Assembly: GCA_030141605.1 (NCBI GenBank)
Contig: JAQGDQ010001204.1
Span: 1-55,709 of the forward strand
Origin: Tubiluchus corallicola
Taxonomy: Eukaryota > Priapulida > Priapulimorpha > Priapulimorphida > Tubiluchidae
Length of the DNA: 55,709 nt
Reading direction: 5' to 3'
Positions within the stretch are counted from its first letter, which is position 1. Each line of letters opens with the position of its first letter. The notes under the pieces are model-generated. The model saw only the letters and a program-made list of their open reading frames with translations. It made no database searches and had not been told where the DNA came from. The position numbers and the translations under genes were made by a program. Shown piece by piece: positions 8,935 through 21,159 of the stretch.

Positions 8935-10120
8935 AGGCAGGAAATAACTCGTTGGGAAAAACCCGACGGCTTTGAAAGTTGACGGAGCAGGTTTTTCCCC
9001 ACGTTAAGAGGCAAAGCTATCTCTTAACTTAATATGTACTAAAGGGAAGTTTTTCTCCACGTATAGGAACCGGTTTTCTTCACGTAATAAAGACACCAAG
9101 TGTGTCGGGAATAAAGTATCCCAGGATGATATATTCCAAGCGAACGTATACTATATACACAAGATTTAGGATTAGTGCGCACAAATTGGATAGTGAGAGG
9201 GGAGGTATCATAAACAAACATACCTGCTCACCAAAGAATATGTGAGATGAATCAAGTAGAAGACGAAATGCATTTTTGCATGACATGTCCTGCTTATCAA
9301 AATGAGAGAAAAGTTGTATTTGAAAATATTTCCTCCTTTTGCAGATATGCCTGTAAGTGAATAGTTTGTTTATTAATGGCCTAAATGATGTAAAGATGAG
9401 ACCCTTAGTAATAAATTTTATACACGACATCAGTAAGAAAAGGGAAGAGAAACAGGATAACAAATAACTTCAATTTGAACTCGCAGCCTATAAATGTATT
9501 CTTTCTATTGTTCTTTTTTATGTGTTATTGTGCTTTTGTTAGTATTGTGCTTTTGTTAGTATTGTGCGTTTGTTATCATTGTGCGTTTGTTATCATTGTG
9601 CTTTTGTTAGTATTGCGTTTTTTATATAATCGTCCCTACTACGTTTGAGTCGCTTCATCCTATGTACAGGATCAATGTTTTTCTCCTTGTGTTGTATGTT
9701 CTTTATGTTGCGTGGTATGCTCAACGTCTGGATATTCATATATTGAATTGTTAACTTCGTGACACTGACTAACACTATTTTGTTTTGTTTACAGGTCATG
9801 TTGTGAAGTTATTATGTTGTTATGTCATGTCGTTATATATGAAGTGATAATGTAAATAAGCACATCGTGATGTTTTAACTCATTTGTTTACTGCTTTCAT
9901 TTACAAGCATATATAGATGACACGGCAATGGACATCAAACAGTAATAAAATACATTTCGAGAACAAATTTTAGATAAAACGTTTAGTTTGATACATCGAC
10001 TCTCCCACCTTTTCTGGGCTAAAAACGAAATAAGCGAGATCTAGGAACCAAAATAAATTCTCCGTTCTCGGCGAATGCCAGATTTATTCTTATTCTCGAC
10101 AAATGCTTTGCTACGTCATT
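8935..10120 (+). repeat. Dispersed repeat family R3, longer copy
   Basis: Both ends match 37905-38565 in inverted orientation. Shared blocks are AGGAAATAACTCGTTGGGAA, CGACGGCTTTGAAAGTTGAC (similar), CAAAGCTATCTCTTAACTTA, AATAAGCACATCGTGATGTT and GAAATAAGCGAGA near the right end. About 500 bp (roughly 9090-9800) appear absent from the other copy. No clear coding region. Confidence 0.65.
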
Positions 10121-10121
10121 T

Positions 10122-10980
10122 CAAAAAATGGGGTAATGTCGGACACTTGCAGGTAATGTCGGACAGTTAATAGGGCAACGTCGAACGTAATTAACAAAGT
10201 GGTTATGGCATTTAAATGGTTTAAAACTTCGAGATTGATCAGTGATGAGATGAGAGAAATATTATAGAATAGAATAAGCAACCGTCCTCACAGACATTTT
10301 TCTCTGTGTTGTTCATTTGTGAATAATATGCTTTGATAACAGATTACTTTCAATCATGGCTCAATCGTTGAAGTTTTCCTCTTTTATTCTTTGCGTTTTT
10401 TACATTTGCAGCATTTTACAAGCCGTTTCGATAAACGGTTTTCTCCCCATATTTCTAAAACGATCAGAATCATATTATTTTTACATTTTGGCTCAAATGA
10501 CCGAAAATATATGTGATTTATCTAAAAAAATTAATTCCGGCAGAAAGTCGGAACCAAAAGTTCAATTCTCCGACATTAGCCTAGGCTTTTGGGTAAAGTC
10601 GGGCACTGCTTCAGTTAGTTGTGTAATAAACAAACAAATATGGTGTTCTACAAAGTGTGGCATGAAAGCATCAGGTAAGAACTAACTTACAAAATAAACC
10701 ATTTCTGAAACAGATGCTGTAAATAATTAATGTGTTAGGTCTGTTTATGAGCAAATTAAAAAACATTATTACAGTTTGGAATAAGCGTACTCATTAAGTG
10801 AGCTTGTATGTTCACAACCATACGGTTTGCCAAATGATGAACTACCAAACAATGGTGAAAATGACAGTCTAAAGTATTAACAATGAAAGGAAAAAACAAC
10901 GTCCAGGTAATTTAATGGGTTTTAGGAAACCGCAAAACACATTGTCCGACATTAACCCTAGCCATTGCACTACAGGGTAA
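10122..10980 (+). mobile_element. Possible DNA transposon remnant with GTCCGACATTA-type terminal repeats
   Basis: The left end reads ATGGGGTAATGTCGGACA and the right end reads TGTCCGACATTAACCCTAG, forming an imperfect inverted repeat. The left end has a second GGTAATGTCGGACA copy at 10152. This resembles pogo/Tigger-like termini, but no transposase was recognised and the element limits are approximate. Confidence 0.45.
10356..10685 (+). CDS. Unidentified 109-codon ORF with signal-peptide-like start
   Basis: The ATG at 10356 opens a frame starting MAQSLKFSSFILCVFYICSI, a strong signal peptide or membrane segment. A moderately basic, Cys-containing region follows. A good splice donor (GCATCAG|GTAAGA) lies 15 bp before the stop, so this could be a first exon. 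It sits inside the GTCCGACATTA-flanked element, and part of it (about 10563-10600) repeats the TCCGACATTA motif, which argues that it is element sequence. I do not recognise the product. Confidence 0.25.
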   Translation: MAQSLKFSSFILCVFYICSILQAVSINGFLPIFLKRSESYYFYILAQMTENICDLSKKINSGRKSEPKVQFSDISLGFWVKSGTASVSCVINKQIWCSTKCGMKASGKN

Positions 10981-11219
10981 ATAGAATCAAAAAATGATAT
11001 TATGTAAGTACTATAAAATTCTTTCGTACAATCGATTCTTACGTAAAATTCTAAAATATTATTCATTAAAAAATTATTGTAAATTATAACGACTTCACGA
11101 ACACGCTTGTTTTCCACTTCAGAACTCTAACTGAAGAGAATTTTATGTACAGTTATTGTGTGAATTCAATAATTAGGATTAAAATTATAATCAATTATGC
11201 TAGTGTAGTTTACAGGAAG

Positions 11220-11720
11220 CTTAGTGCACAAGAAAAACCTCCACTTACATAAATCTTAAAAAAATCGTCTTGAAATTTTGTACCACTTACAAACTGCCCT
11301 TTTACATGCAGGGCTTGCGTCGGCAGTAACACTGTATAAAACCTGTAAATTTAAACTCCCACGACGACTGTAGGGCGCAGCCAATTTGATGGTAGGTTGT
11401 TTGAAATAAGTTTAGATAACATTGCGTGAAGTTTGGAAAAACAATCAGAGCACTCGTAGCACACACGTTACAACTAAGTAAAATTTTAAATTTCTGTATC
11501 TTGTCAATAAGATTAAAAATACGTTTTTGGTTAGTGAGTGGTGCACCCTGCAGAGTGAGTCAGCCAGCTTTTTACCAATCGGCACGAACATTTTAAATTA
11601 TTATTTTAGTTATGTAAGTTTTTCCAGTAGGTAAGCGAAATGCTAAGTAATATAGATTTGCATAGAAAGTTTTTTGGGATATAATTTAACATTTCCTTTT
11701 CTTCCCCTGATTTACCTTGT
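11220..11720 (+). repeat. Dispersed repeat family R2, copy 2
   Basis: Aligns closely with 39014-39430, sharing AAATCGTCTTGAAATTTT, GGGCTTGCGT, GTAAATTTAAACTCCC and GGTTAGTGAGTGGTGC. Its right end, with AGGTAAGCGAAATGCTAA, matches copy 1 near 3540. Confidence 0.85.
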
Positions 11721-12336
11721 GCGTATATTACGTCACGTAATGGCGCGGTCGAAACAGTACTGTGGGAGATTTAAAATGAAAACAAACTAAAATTCCTTTT
11801 AACACGAGTACGATATATGCATAAAACTGCTTTAAAGTAATAATTATAATTTTTAAAGCGATTTTTCTGGAACCTACTTCAGGTGCCCCTTTTCTTGTTC
11901 TTTAACAGAATCAGCTGAAATTATCTTATAACTATTAATATTTCTAAATAATAATTCTTTATATTATCCTATTTATCTATTCTATTTATTCCCACAACGC
12001 AATAGCTAGACCTCTGTTTCAGGATGACTTGATTATGATTATTACCACACCTGCTCGTGATGACGCAAGCACAACGTCCTGTTCATTAACCTAGTCAAGG
12101 TAAAACACCGTATTTATAGGGATAAGTAGACAAGAGAGAGGTACTTATTCGAAGTTAAGTGGCATTAGTTGTGAATTATGCTAATTTAGCAATGTGACGT
12201 ATCTTAGAATCCTATTTTTAGATACTATTACGTTTCTTTGTTCACAGTATTTACATTGAGTAGCGTGAATCTTACACCTGCCTGATGGTATAACCGTAAT
12301 AAACACATATCCTGACTTTTCTGTTTATTGATTAAA
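11721..12336. other. Intergenic, nothing recognised
   Basis: AT-rich sequence without coding signal. It has no clear match elsewhere in the window. Confidence 0.45.
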
Positions 12337-12870
12337 GGAAAGGCCAAGCCGTATAGAAGATTAGGCTTATTTCAGTGTTCGCGAAAAATGTTAGAAAAAT
12401 TTAGTAATAAAACTTAACAAGCACCTCGTGTAACTAGTAAAATAACTTTAAAATCGCGGCCACTTCATACTTGGGCGCTCCCATTTTGAACGCCCATTCT
12501 TCTTCCAATGACGTCATCCGCCCTGAAAAGTAGCGCACTGTCAATCTTTGTCAAAGGTACAATAAATTCTTACAAAAAAATTAGATAGCTAATTTTGTAA
12601 CATTTGTGCTTGAATATTAGGAAAGCTGCAAAAGTTTGAATGAGTTAAAGTCACGTCACGCTTACGAAAAGTCATGAAGTCTCCCACTTACGTCATGATT
12701 TTCAAGTGATTGGGGGCACGCTTGGAAATTTGTATTCAGAGGTAGTACATTTTAAGCTTACGCTTTATAGACAGTTTTTGCAATTTTTTTTTGTTATATT
12801 TTTCTAAGTTTGAGTGATAACAGTAAAATATAATAAACCCAACATACTGAGTGACTTGGTCTTTCCTTTT
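12337..12870 (+). repeat. Dispersed repeat family R1, left-hand segment
   Basis: Inverted match to 36910-37390. Shared blocks are AAAGGAAAGGCCAAGC, TTAGGCTTATTTCA, GCCCATTCTTCT, CAATGACGTCAT, CTTACGAAAAG and ACATACTGAGTGACTTG. It contains the octamer TGACGTCA at 12509-12516. Confidence 0.82.
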
Positions 12871-14754
12871 AACTTTGAGAAGTAAGCAAAATCGCACTGA
12901 TAGACTACGGTGGACCACTGCGATCTGCAAAAATGTGATTCATGTGATTCAATCTACTGTGTGTCATGGCATATTTCTTATTCCATTAATTAGAAATTTG
13001 TTTGCAGTGGCTGTATCAATACCATTTCAAAGTTCTTTGCGAAGCCAAAATGCAGCGCCGACTGTGAATTACTGAACAGAATCGGTTTTTTTCAAGATAT
13101 TGAGACTAATTTAGACCACCTTTTCTGTCCGCTTTTCGAAATATAAATAGGAATTAAAAACAATCAAAGCAATAAGCATTTTCACATTTCCAGCGATTGA
13201 CGATAATCATGATAATGTCAAAGGTTAAGTAATTTAAAAGTAAAGCCGGTATTTGTTGCTAAAAGCTCTGCCACCCATAACCCCACAACCGATTGATATG
13301 ACACAAATAAAGAAAAAACTTATTGACTTGAAGATGGTTTCTGATTTCTTGAGATAAAATGTGTTTCAAAAGAGAAGCTTCACTCTGACACGGACAGTTT
13401 TGTTAAAGCTAAATGTGATTCTGTTCTGCCTCCGCGAGGCCCAGGTTCCCGGGAGTCAGATACTAGTTCATTTCTGGGACAGTAGACTCGAATAGTTTTG
13501 CGCAACTGCAGAAAGAAAACCGCAAGGGGGACAGCTGCTGACTTACATCAATTTCATCCAAAAAGAACACACCATTAGATATCAAAGATACAGAGAAATG
13601 GGAGGTTGCGCGTGACAGGTGAGCATGGAATAAAGTGATCGGGAGGGTCATGTCAAACGACGTGTAACTCCAGAGATGAAATGATATTTACTGCGTACCT
13701 ACGCAGTAATTATATAGGTACTCTACCTTGACTGTTTCGTAGTAACCTGATAACAAGGCGGCAAATAACTTAGACGTTGCAACTAACACGCCACAAGGTG
13801 TTTTATTGAAGTTGCACAACGCATCTAAGACGCCACAAGCTGTTGTTTTAGAAGTTCATATATACATTTTGGTAAGACTAAGTTTACTGGGGAGAGTTGG
13901 GGTAGATCCTTGCTTCTTCAGTCAAGCAAATGTTGCCTCAGCAAGGGCTTATCCTTTCAACGATCAGCCCTTCACTGTTGTAAGACACAAGGTGCATCGT
14001 GCAGCCAGCTGTGAACTGGAGAACCACAGAATAGGTAATAGAGGGTAAGCTATGATCTACACTGCTGTAACTGTGCATGCGCCCGTTTGCGAGACGGGAG
14101 CGACAGGTTGATCCGATCTCCGAACTCGACCTTTTGATTTTTAAAACATAAAAGTTTCTCCTTCTAGACAATAGCGCCATTCGATGACATTTAGTTTTGA
14201 ATGGAAGAAGTTACTTGAGACAGGGGCGATATGTAACATCCTGTCTCCGAAGTCCAAATTTATTTCTTTTATTAATCTGTAATTATATGCGTAAAGTGAC
14301 TATAATGCCGGTGGAATTTTCACTCAATGTTTGACGGAAGTAGTTCTCAAGATAAAACTGAAATTCAAGCAGCGTACATAGTTGACTGATTTTCTAAATA
14401 TGTTGCTTCATAGCCACGGCTCAGACGGCGACGTGTAAAGGCTAGAATCGCAACCGTTGGAACAAAATTAGTTTAAATATATTTATTTTACAACCTTTGG
14501 ACACCACAGTGGTAATTCAGAGGTAATACAAATACAATACTTGAAAGACAAAGTGAAGAATTAAAATCTACGTAACAATTAAACAAGCTTATTAATTAAT
14601 AAAAGAAAATAGTCGCAATCTAATGAATATGAGGGAGTAGGATGCCCAGCCATATAGGCAGGCGAGCATTTAGGACAAAATACTTTAATTTAAAAAAATT
14701 GTCAGCACCACTTCCGAATATATAGTAATATAACATTATCAACTTAACATATTG
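12871..14754. other. Intergenic, no supported gene
   Basis: Several short ORFs exist but none shows a family signature or paired splice sites. One minus-strand ORF (13463-13651) ends its plausible part at a GTAAGT after NGVFFLDEID, and it may be a chance exon-like sequence. A small CCACAAGGTG / CCACAAGCTG duplication lies at 13790-13840. Confidence 0.45.
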
Positions 14755-15245
14755 TATTTAGCTTAACTTAAAACGTTTAGTTTCTCCAATATAATTGTGT
14801 ACAGCAGTAAATATCCTACAATTTATTGTGATATTATCGACCTGGAGACCATTAAATAAAACGTGCATTTTGACTTTATTATTCAAGTTTTCAAAATTTC
14901 CAAGGTCTTCATTGAGAAACTCATTCGATATTGATAACAACATGCAACGTCTAGCAGCAACGTATCATAGGCAGTGAAATAAATAATGTTCAATACTTTT
15001 ACTATAGAAGTTTTTGAAACTAAGTTACTATCACCACATTTACAACCATGAAGATTTAAATTGCTGTTCAATTGTGAGAATCCAAACCTCATCTTGGCGT
15101 GATACATTGCATAAGGTCTTTCACCAAATGAATGAAACTTACGAGTTTCAACAAAACTGAAGCGTGACTTGAGGCGACGTGAGAGTATATTTACAGAGGA
15201 AGAATTTTTGATATAATCTGGTAACTCATTCCACAAACGTACAAA
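14755..15245 (-). mobile_element. LINE (non-LTR) reverse transcriptase C-terminus, frameshifted
   Basis: The minus strand reads WNELPDYIKNSSSVN, then RPYAMYHAKMRFGFSQLNS and GCKCG, the usual tail of reverse transcriptases from CR1/Rex-like LINEs. At about 14940 the frame shifts, and the next frame continues in the family style (NEFLNEDLGNFENLNN, then IFTAVHNYIGETKRF) to a stop near 14758. The copy is 5'-truncated and non-functional. Confidence 0.78.
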
Positions 15246-16060
15246 GATGGAACAAAATTAAGTTAGTAGATTTCCAGATTTCGAACCCTTGATCACGGCT
15301 ACTTTGCTAATTGGTTTGATCTGTTAACTTGGCAGTAGCAATTTGTCAGCTAGAAAAAAGGAAAAAATATGCACGTGAATACCCAGAAATTCACTACGCA
15401 CGCAACTTTAACTGTGGAAGCTACTGAGGACAGGTTACGCAGAATCTGTGCACCAAATGTCCTGTCGTTCTACGGTAGATTCTACATAGAAAAAGTTTGA
15501 CGGTCATAGTAGAAAAGAAATGACGATTTCTACAAACGAAGGAACGGTTTATAGTTCGTGCGTTTTTATTTTTTACCAACAACTCAACAAGCATGCGGAC
15601 GTGTCAATAGTCTAAAAACATATAACGACTGGCCGAAGGGAGCTTATAAAATAAACTTTCAATAGCGACAAATTTTTCTTTTCTGCTACGTAATTGTGGT
15701 ATTTCCAAGAGCGTGCTTACGTCATAATGGAGGCGGAGCGATAGGCCAGTATGCTTTTCATCTGTATGTATACCTACATAATGTAAATACACGTATTATA
15801 TGTACAGATACATAATTTGTTTGTAAATGTATTTATTGTCATTTTTATATAGGGTCAAACTTGCGTAGCTGAATGTTTAAATTTTTAAAACGCTAAGTAC
15901 TTTTAATGTACGTCAATAAATTTTAAATAAAATTAATAAAAAATAATTGCATAATATATATATAATAACTAGTAGCAGCATTACAGTTAGATGAAAAGAT
16001 AGGTATTCACTTAAATTACGAATTGAAACACCTAAACTGACAGACTAAAGTGACTATCAT
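15246..16060. other. Intergenic, nothing recognised
   Basis: AT-rich. One GCGCACGCAACTTT-style G/C patch occurs near 15395. No gene or repeat match was noticed. Confidence 0.4.
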
Positions 16061-16320
16061 GACTAAAGTTAAGCAAAGCCAAAACTCATTATGAATGGAT
16101 GGGTGACCACAAGGTTCAATTTTCGCTAGGGGATCTAGCAAATCAATCCACCATACCGATTCCGATTGTTTACCTTGCTGAGGAGGATGCAGTCACATCT
16201 GATCGTGAATGGGCCGCTTCTGCTGGTCCAGTGGCTCAGCAGAACTAGCGTTGATAATCAGCTAGGTTTAGGCCTGGCAAACCCTACAGAAATAAAAGAA
16301 GAAGAAGAATAATAATAACA
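16060..16320 (+). mobile_element. 5S rRNA-derived SINE
   Basis: AGTTAAGCAAAGCC, then TGAATGGATGGGTGACCAC, matches the internal promoter region of eukaryotic 5S rRNA (AGTTAAGCA, then TTGGATGGGTGACCGCC). An unrelated body of about 150 bp follows, and the 3' end is (GAA)n(TAA)n, as expected for an A-rich retroposed tail. This is the architecture of 5S-derived (SINE3-type) elements, which are transcribed by RNA polymerase III from the 5S A, IE and C boxes and mobilised by a LINE. The 5' start is uncertain by about 30 bp. Confidence 0.72.
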
Positions 16321-18200
16321 ATAATACTTTCATCTTTTACCACAAAGCGATTTGGAGCTTTTAGTCGACAGGCGTGTATAATTTCTGCAGGTCAATTTGG
16401 TTGAATGAACTTGGAATTTGAGAATTTATACAGGAAAATTACGTCGGATATGGTAATTTACCCTCTAAAAGCTAAAAACATTCTTTGCAATTGTATTCTT
16501 AGAAAAGTGTGAGGGAAATCAGATTACTTTACTAAAAATTTCCCCACCTCGAGAAAAGGTTCACTGACTTTGGATTATGGTAAGCGTTTATAATGCCCTG
16601 GAAACGTAACATTATGGTAGTTATTTTTAACGTAATTTTCACATGCGTAATAAACAGGTGCGTCGTCCTGAGGTTGTGAAGCACTGTGCAGCCGCGTCGC
16701 AAGTTGGGAGGGGGAGGGGGGACAAGGGGGCAATCGCCCCCGAGCGCAAGGGTGAGAGGGCGCAAAATTCTTCTAGAGCTCAATGACTGTTAATTATTAA
16801 TTACCAATGCGACAGTAACAAAACAATTAACAAAAGCTTTCAACCTGCAACAAAACTGTCTAATCAGAGATCATCGTAGCTGACTTAATTACTACATACA
16901 GTCTAGAAAAAGGCTGATGTTGTTACTTAAGGTGCGTGTAAGGTGTCATGTCGCTTAACAGATCGGTAATTTTGGCAGAAACAGTAGCGTTTGTATTATT
17001 TTGAAACTTGTAGTATTCTTTCACAGTCATAGCATGCAGTTAATGCTGGAGCTGAATGTTAAGCACTGTTGTGCTATGAACAACTTATGCATAGAAAAGA
17101 GTTACTTTGGTGCAGTACCGCAAATCAAACTCAGGCTGATTCTTAGAAAAAATTTGTTTTTCTAAGAATGACTGACTAAGAACAACAAGGCTGACTCAAA
17201 AAATGCATAATTTGTGGCTTTGCCCACGAAACAAATGATCAAAATATTAAAAGGGTGGAGCGCCAGAAGTCTTTCTGCCCCCGGGGCGTCACAAGTACGT
17301 GTTACGCCACTGGAACCGTGCATGGCGTTACAGGGACTATCGGCTCAAGGGTGGTGCCTATTATTGATACTTATATACAGCTTACTGTTGACGCATGCGC
17401 AGATAATAGTAAAAGAAATATATGTATTAAATTTAAACACTTTTCCCCACGAGATTATAACCTAACTTTGCAAATATACAAAACATACAAACAGTCAAGT
17501 GTATACAAGCAAAAGAGAAATTAAACTGACAAAGAAATGAGAAAAGATAAAATGTGAAGAGAAGCAAACGTCATCAAAAGCCATGACGTCACGAACTGTG
17601 AACGTCGTTCGACTTTTGTCGTCTGACTAGACAAACAATAAAATACTGAACAAATTTAAATAAAATCAAATGTTTTAAATTTTAGAAGAAAACATTGTCG
17701 ACTGAGGCTGTCCACAGTTATTAGCTGCAGTCAGGCTGCTTGTTGTACTCGGAATCAGAACAATGTCACCCATCCAATCACTCTCCTTATCTAACCTTGC
17801 TAAACTTTAAAACAACACGTTTTTAAGTTCAGCCATCATTTTATTGAGTACACGCCGAGTGCACCAGTAATAAGGAACTTCTTTTCTGCTAAGAAAATCT
17901 GATGATAAAAAGGAAATCTAGTTTAAATCTCATTTCCGTTTTGCTGCAGACGGTAATTTTCACGTTTCTAATCGTCGCAGTGTAATCGTATCACGTTAGA
18001 TGACGCTAGTAGCAGGTGTCATATGTAATCTACTCGTGCGACAATAAAAACGAAATTGGATGGATTGAAACATTTTAGGAGAAGAAAATGACGTTGACGA
18101 GCGAATAAAATGTTTACAGTTGGAGACAGTTTGGCAATAAACACGCAGTTTATTGTTTATTTTTCCTTTTTTACAAATTGTTTACAATAGACGTTTGTAA
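16321..18200. other. Intergenic with short G/C-rich patches
   Basis: A G-rich patch at 16690-16755 contains GGGGGCAATCGCCCCCGAGC, able to form a strong hairpin. A GCCCCCGGGGCG patch lies at 17277-17288. A TGACGTCA octamer is at 17584-17591. No gene is supported. Confidence 0.5.
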
Positions 18201-18204
18201 TTCA

Positions 18205-18950
18205 GTGGTGTCATCCAACACTCGTCCTTGCTATCATTAATGCTGCTCTCGTCATTGTTCTCATTAATGCTGCTCTCGTCCTTGCTATCATTAATGCTGC
18301 TCTCGTCATTGTTCTCATTAATGCTGCTCTCGTCATTGTTCTCATTAATGCTGCTCTCGTCATTGTTCTCATTAATGCTGCTCTCGTCATTGTCCTCATT
18401 AATGCTGCTCTCGTCATTGTTCTCATTAATGCTGCCCTCGTCATTGACCTCATTAATGCTGCTCTTGTCATTGTCCTCATTAATGCTGTACTCGTCATTG
18501 CTATCATTAATGCTGCTCTTGTCATTGTCTTCATTAATGCTGTACTCGTCATTGCTATCATTAATGCTGCTCTCGTCATTGTTCGCATTTATGCTGCTCT
18601 CGTCATTGTTCTCATTAATGCTGCTCTTGTCATTGTCTTCATTAATGCTGCTCTCGTCATTGATGTCATTAATGCTGCTCTTGTCATTGTTGTCATTAAT
18701 GCTGCTCTCGTCATTGTTGTCATTAATGCTACTCTTGTCATTGTTGTCATTAACGCTGCTCTCGTCATTGTTACCATTAATGCTGCTCTTGTCATCGTTC
18801 TCATTAATGCTGCTCTCGTCTTTATTACCATTAATGCTACTCTTGTCATTTTATCACGAACGCTACTCTCGTCATTGTTGTCATTAATGCTGCTCTCATC
18901 ACTGTTGTCATTAATGCTGCTCTCATCATTGCTATCATTAATACTGGTAG
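18205..18950 (+). repeat. 27-bp minisatellite, about 27 copies
   Basis: The unit is TCATTAATGCTGCTCTCG plus TCATTGTTC, with variation mainly in the last few bases. Since 27 is divisible by three and the unit has few stops, long ORFs appear on both strands (a Leu/Ser-rich 9-residue repeat on plus, Met-Thr-Arg-Ala-Ala-Leu on minus). Neither has a start context, splice sites or family match. Confidence 0.95.
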
Positions 18951-19009
18951 CAAAACTTCGGTATCTAATCATTATTGTTCCTAAAGACAAAGCAAGTGTA
19001 TCAATGTAG

Positions 19010-19260
19010 GTCTCAGCATCATCATCATCATCATAATCGGTAACGACGACCACCATGACAACAACAACAGCATTAACTTGCCAACATAAAACACGAACTT
19101 TGCCTTCATTACTATTACCATTATCATCACAGTTATCATCATCTTCCTCAACAACAACGACGACGATAACAACATCATCATCAATAACAACGACAGCAAC
19201 AACAAGAATACCATGTTGTCACTGTCACTGTTACCATCATCATCATTATTACCAGAAAGT
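19010..19260 (+). repeat. CAT/CAA/CAC trinucleotide tract
   Basis: Imperfect ATCATCATC, ACAACAACA and ACGACGACG runs. It follows the 27-bp minisatellite after a gap of about 60 bp. Confidence 0.9.
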
Positions 19261-19740
19261 TTTCCTTATCATAACCACGTGGCATGTTTGTTTGTTAAAA
19301 ATAACTATAAAGGTTGGAAGCAATGTCAAGGTCTTGGTCAACACGGTATTACAATTATCATCTCGTGACTGGAAATCTTCGGCATTAATCTGGATTAGTA
19401 GATTAAGACTGCCAAGGTCATGTCTAGTAAAGTGAATTCACGTGTACGGAAAATAAGAAAACCTTTTAGCCTCAGCTGAAAAGACATATTGTCGAGCGAT
19501 GACCGGTAAAGCCCGAGGGTCAGCAATCATGCTGTTTTTGAATGGTTATTGTGCCAAAATGTCAGATGGTAAAAGATGAAAGGTAGCCAAGACTGACCAG
19601 CCTTAACAGCCACGAGTGCACAGCAGTCGTCTAGGAGTTTTTTACCCGTAGAAACAGATGACCTTAGATAAATGATAGTAGAGATAAAGTATTCAAGGTG
19701 AACAATCGTTTACACAGCATATAATTTTTTCCATTTTCTT
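19261..19740. other. Intergenic, nothing recognised
   Basis: Unique-looking sequence between two trinucleotide tracts. No coding or repeat signal was seen. Confidence 0.4.
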
Positions 19741-20235
19741 TTAGTGTTGCTGATGCTACTGTTGCCGTTGCTGCTGCTGCCGTTGCTGTTTATGCTGCTG
19801 CTGCCGTTGCTACCATTGCCACTGCTGTTGTTACTACTGCTGACGTTGCTGCTGATGCTACTGCTGCTGCTGCTACTACTACTGCTGCCATTGCTGCTAA
19901 TGCTACTGCTGCTCTTGCTGCTGCTGCTGATGTCTCTACTGCTGTTACTGCTGCTGCTGCTACTACTACTACTATTACTGCTGTTGCCGCTGCTGCCATT
20001 GCTGCTGCTGCTACTGCTGCTGCCGTTGATTGCTGCTCGTGGTGCTGATGGACGTGGTATTGCTGCTGCTGCTGCTGCTCGTGGTGCTGATGAGTGTGGT
20101 GTTGTTGCTGCTGCTGCTCGTGGTGCCTAGGGACGTGGTGTTGTTGCTGCTGCTGCTAGTCATGGTGCTGACTGACGTGTGTTGCTGCTGCTGCTGCTGC
20201 TGCTCGTGGTGCTGATGGGCTTGGTGTTGCTGCTC
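19741..20235 (+). repeat. (GCT)n-rich imperfect trinucleotide tract
   Basis: GCTGCTGCTGCT and GCTACTACTACT runs from 19745 to 20030, then about five units of GCTGCTGCTCGTGGTGCTGA type to 20235. It reads as poly-Leu on plus and poly-Ala on minus and is a spurious ORF source. Confidence 0.93.
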
Positions 20236-20978
20236 ATATAACTTCAGGCAGTTAAAGACACGATCATCTCTAAAAGCAACATCGTGACATCAAGAGCAGT
20301 ACGTTGCCTTGTAAAGTCATCAATACCTGCGATCCGTCATTATAAAAATATTTTTTTAATACTTTTAACAGCGTTGCTACGCACAATTACAATGAATTGT
20401 ATAAAAGCTAGGTTCGCTTGGTGGTATGGTCTAGTAATACTCGGCAATAACCAGTAGCTGACGATCATTCATTAGCTCCCCGAAATGGTCACTGAACGGT
20501 CATTAAAAGGGTCTTGACCACCAATGCTGCCAATACATAACAATCAATGATGATAACGTTCGGGGGTGCGCCAGTTTACCATACCTAATCACAGAAACGT
20601 GCTAATGTGCCCCTAGGCGACCGGGCAGAGATTAGCATTTTACGTACCTGGTAATAAAAAAAAGCAACAGGTATAAACGAATTCTGAAAGGTCAGGCTTA
20701 CAAATCGGGTTTTTAAAAAGCTTGTGCTGTTAAAGCCAGGGCGCAAAGCATCGAGTCCCGGATTACGCTGCATTAGTTCAATAAACCTATTAACTAATAT
20801 GGCGTTAATTCCTCAGGTGAGACTATAATACCTGTACAGGTAAAAACAATTAAGACGAATTCTACGACGTATCAGGGAATAATACGTACCTGGAAATCTA
20901 CGACCTTTCAAATAATTTTAGCTTACATGAAAAATTAGCTTTCTCTGTTACTACACACAGGCCTGCATATTTATGTAA
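20236..20978. other. Intergenic, nothing recognised
   Basis: No gene seen. The sequence is AT-rich with scattered short ORFs. Confidence 0.4.
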
Positions 20979-20987
20979 TAATAATAT

Positions 20988-21019
<32 letters not shown>

Positions 21020-21020
21020 C
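20979..21020 (+). repeat. (TAA)n microsatellite
   Basis: About 40 bp of AAT/TAA units with one interruption. Confidence 0.95.
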
Positions 21021-21159
21021 TTTAGTTAAAGACGGCTTTTAGGATGAACAATTAACATAAGTTCCAAAGAGCTTTTGGGCCGACTGTAAATAACAATCTA
21101 CAACTGCATGTCAGAGACTATTATTACCTCACTTTTACCCTAAATACCACGCGCCAGGC

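Noticed and set aside
13463-13651. Minus-strand exon candidate ending at GTAAGT
   Set aside because: No matching upstream or downstream exon and no recognised family; kept only as a remark.
16068-16125. Functional 5S rRNA gene
   Set aside because: Only the internal promoter portion matches; the rest is unrelated and ends in an A-rich tail.
18211-19056. Long ORFs of Leu/Ser or Met/Thr/Arg/Ala repeats
   Set aside because: Generated on both strands by the 27-bp minisatellite; no splice sites, family match or independent coding evidence.
19744-20130. Poly-leucine and poly-alanine ORFs
   Set aside because: Translation of an imperfect GCT/ACT trinucleotide tract.
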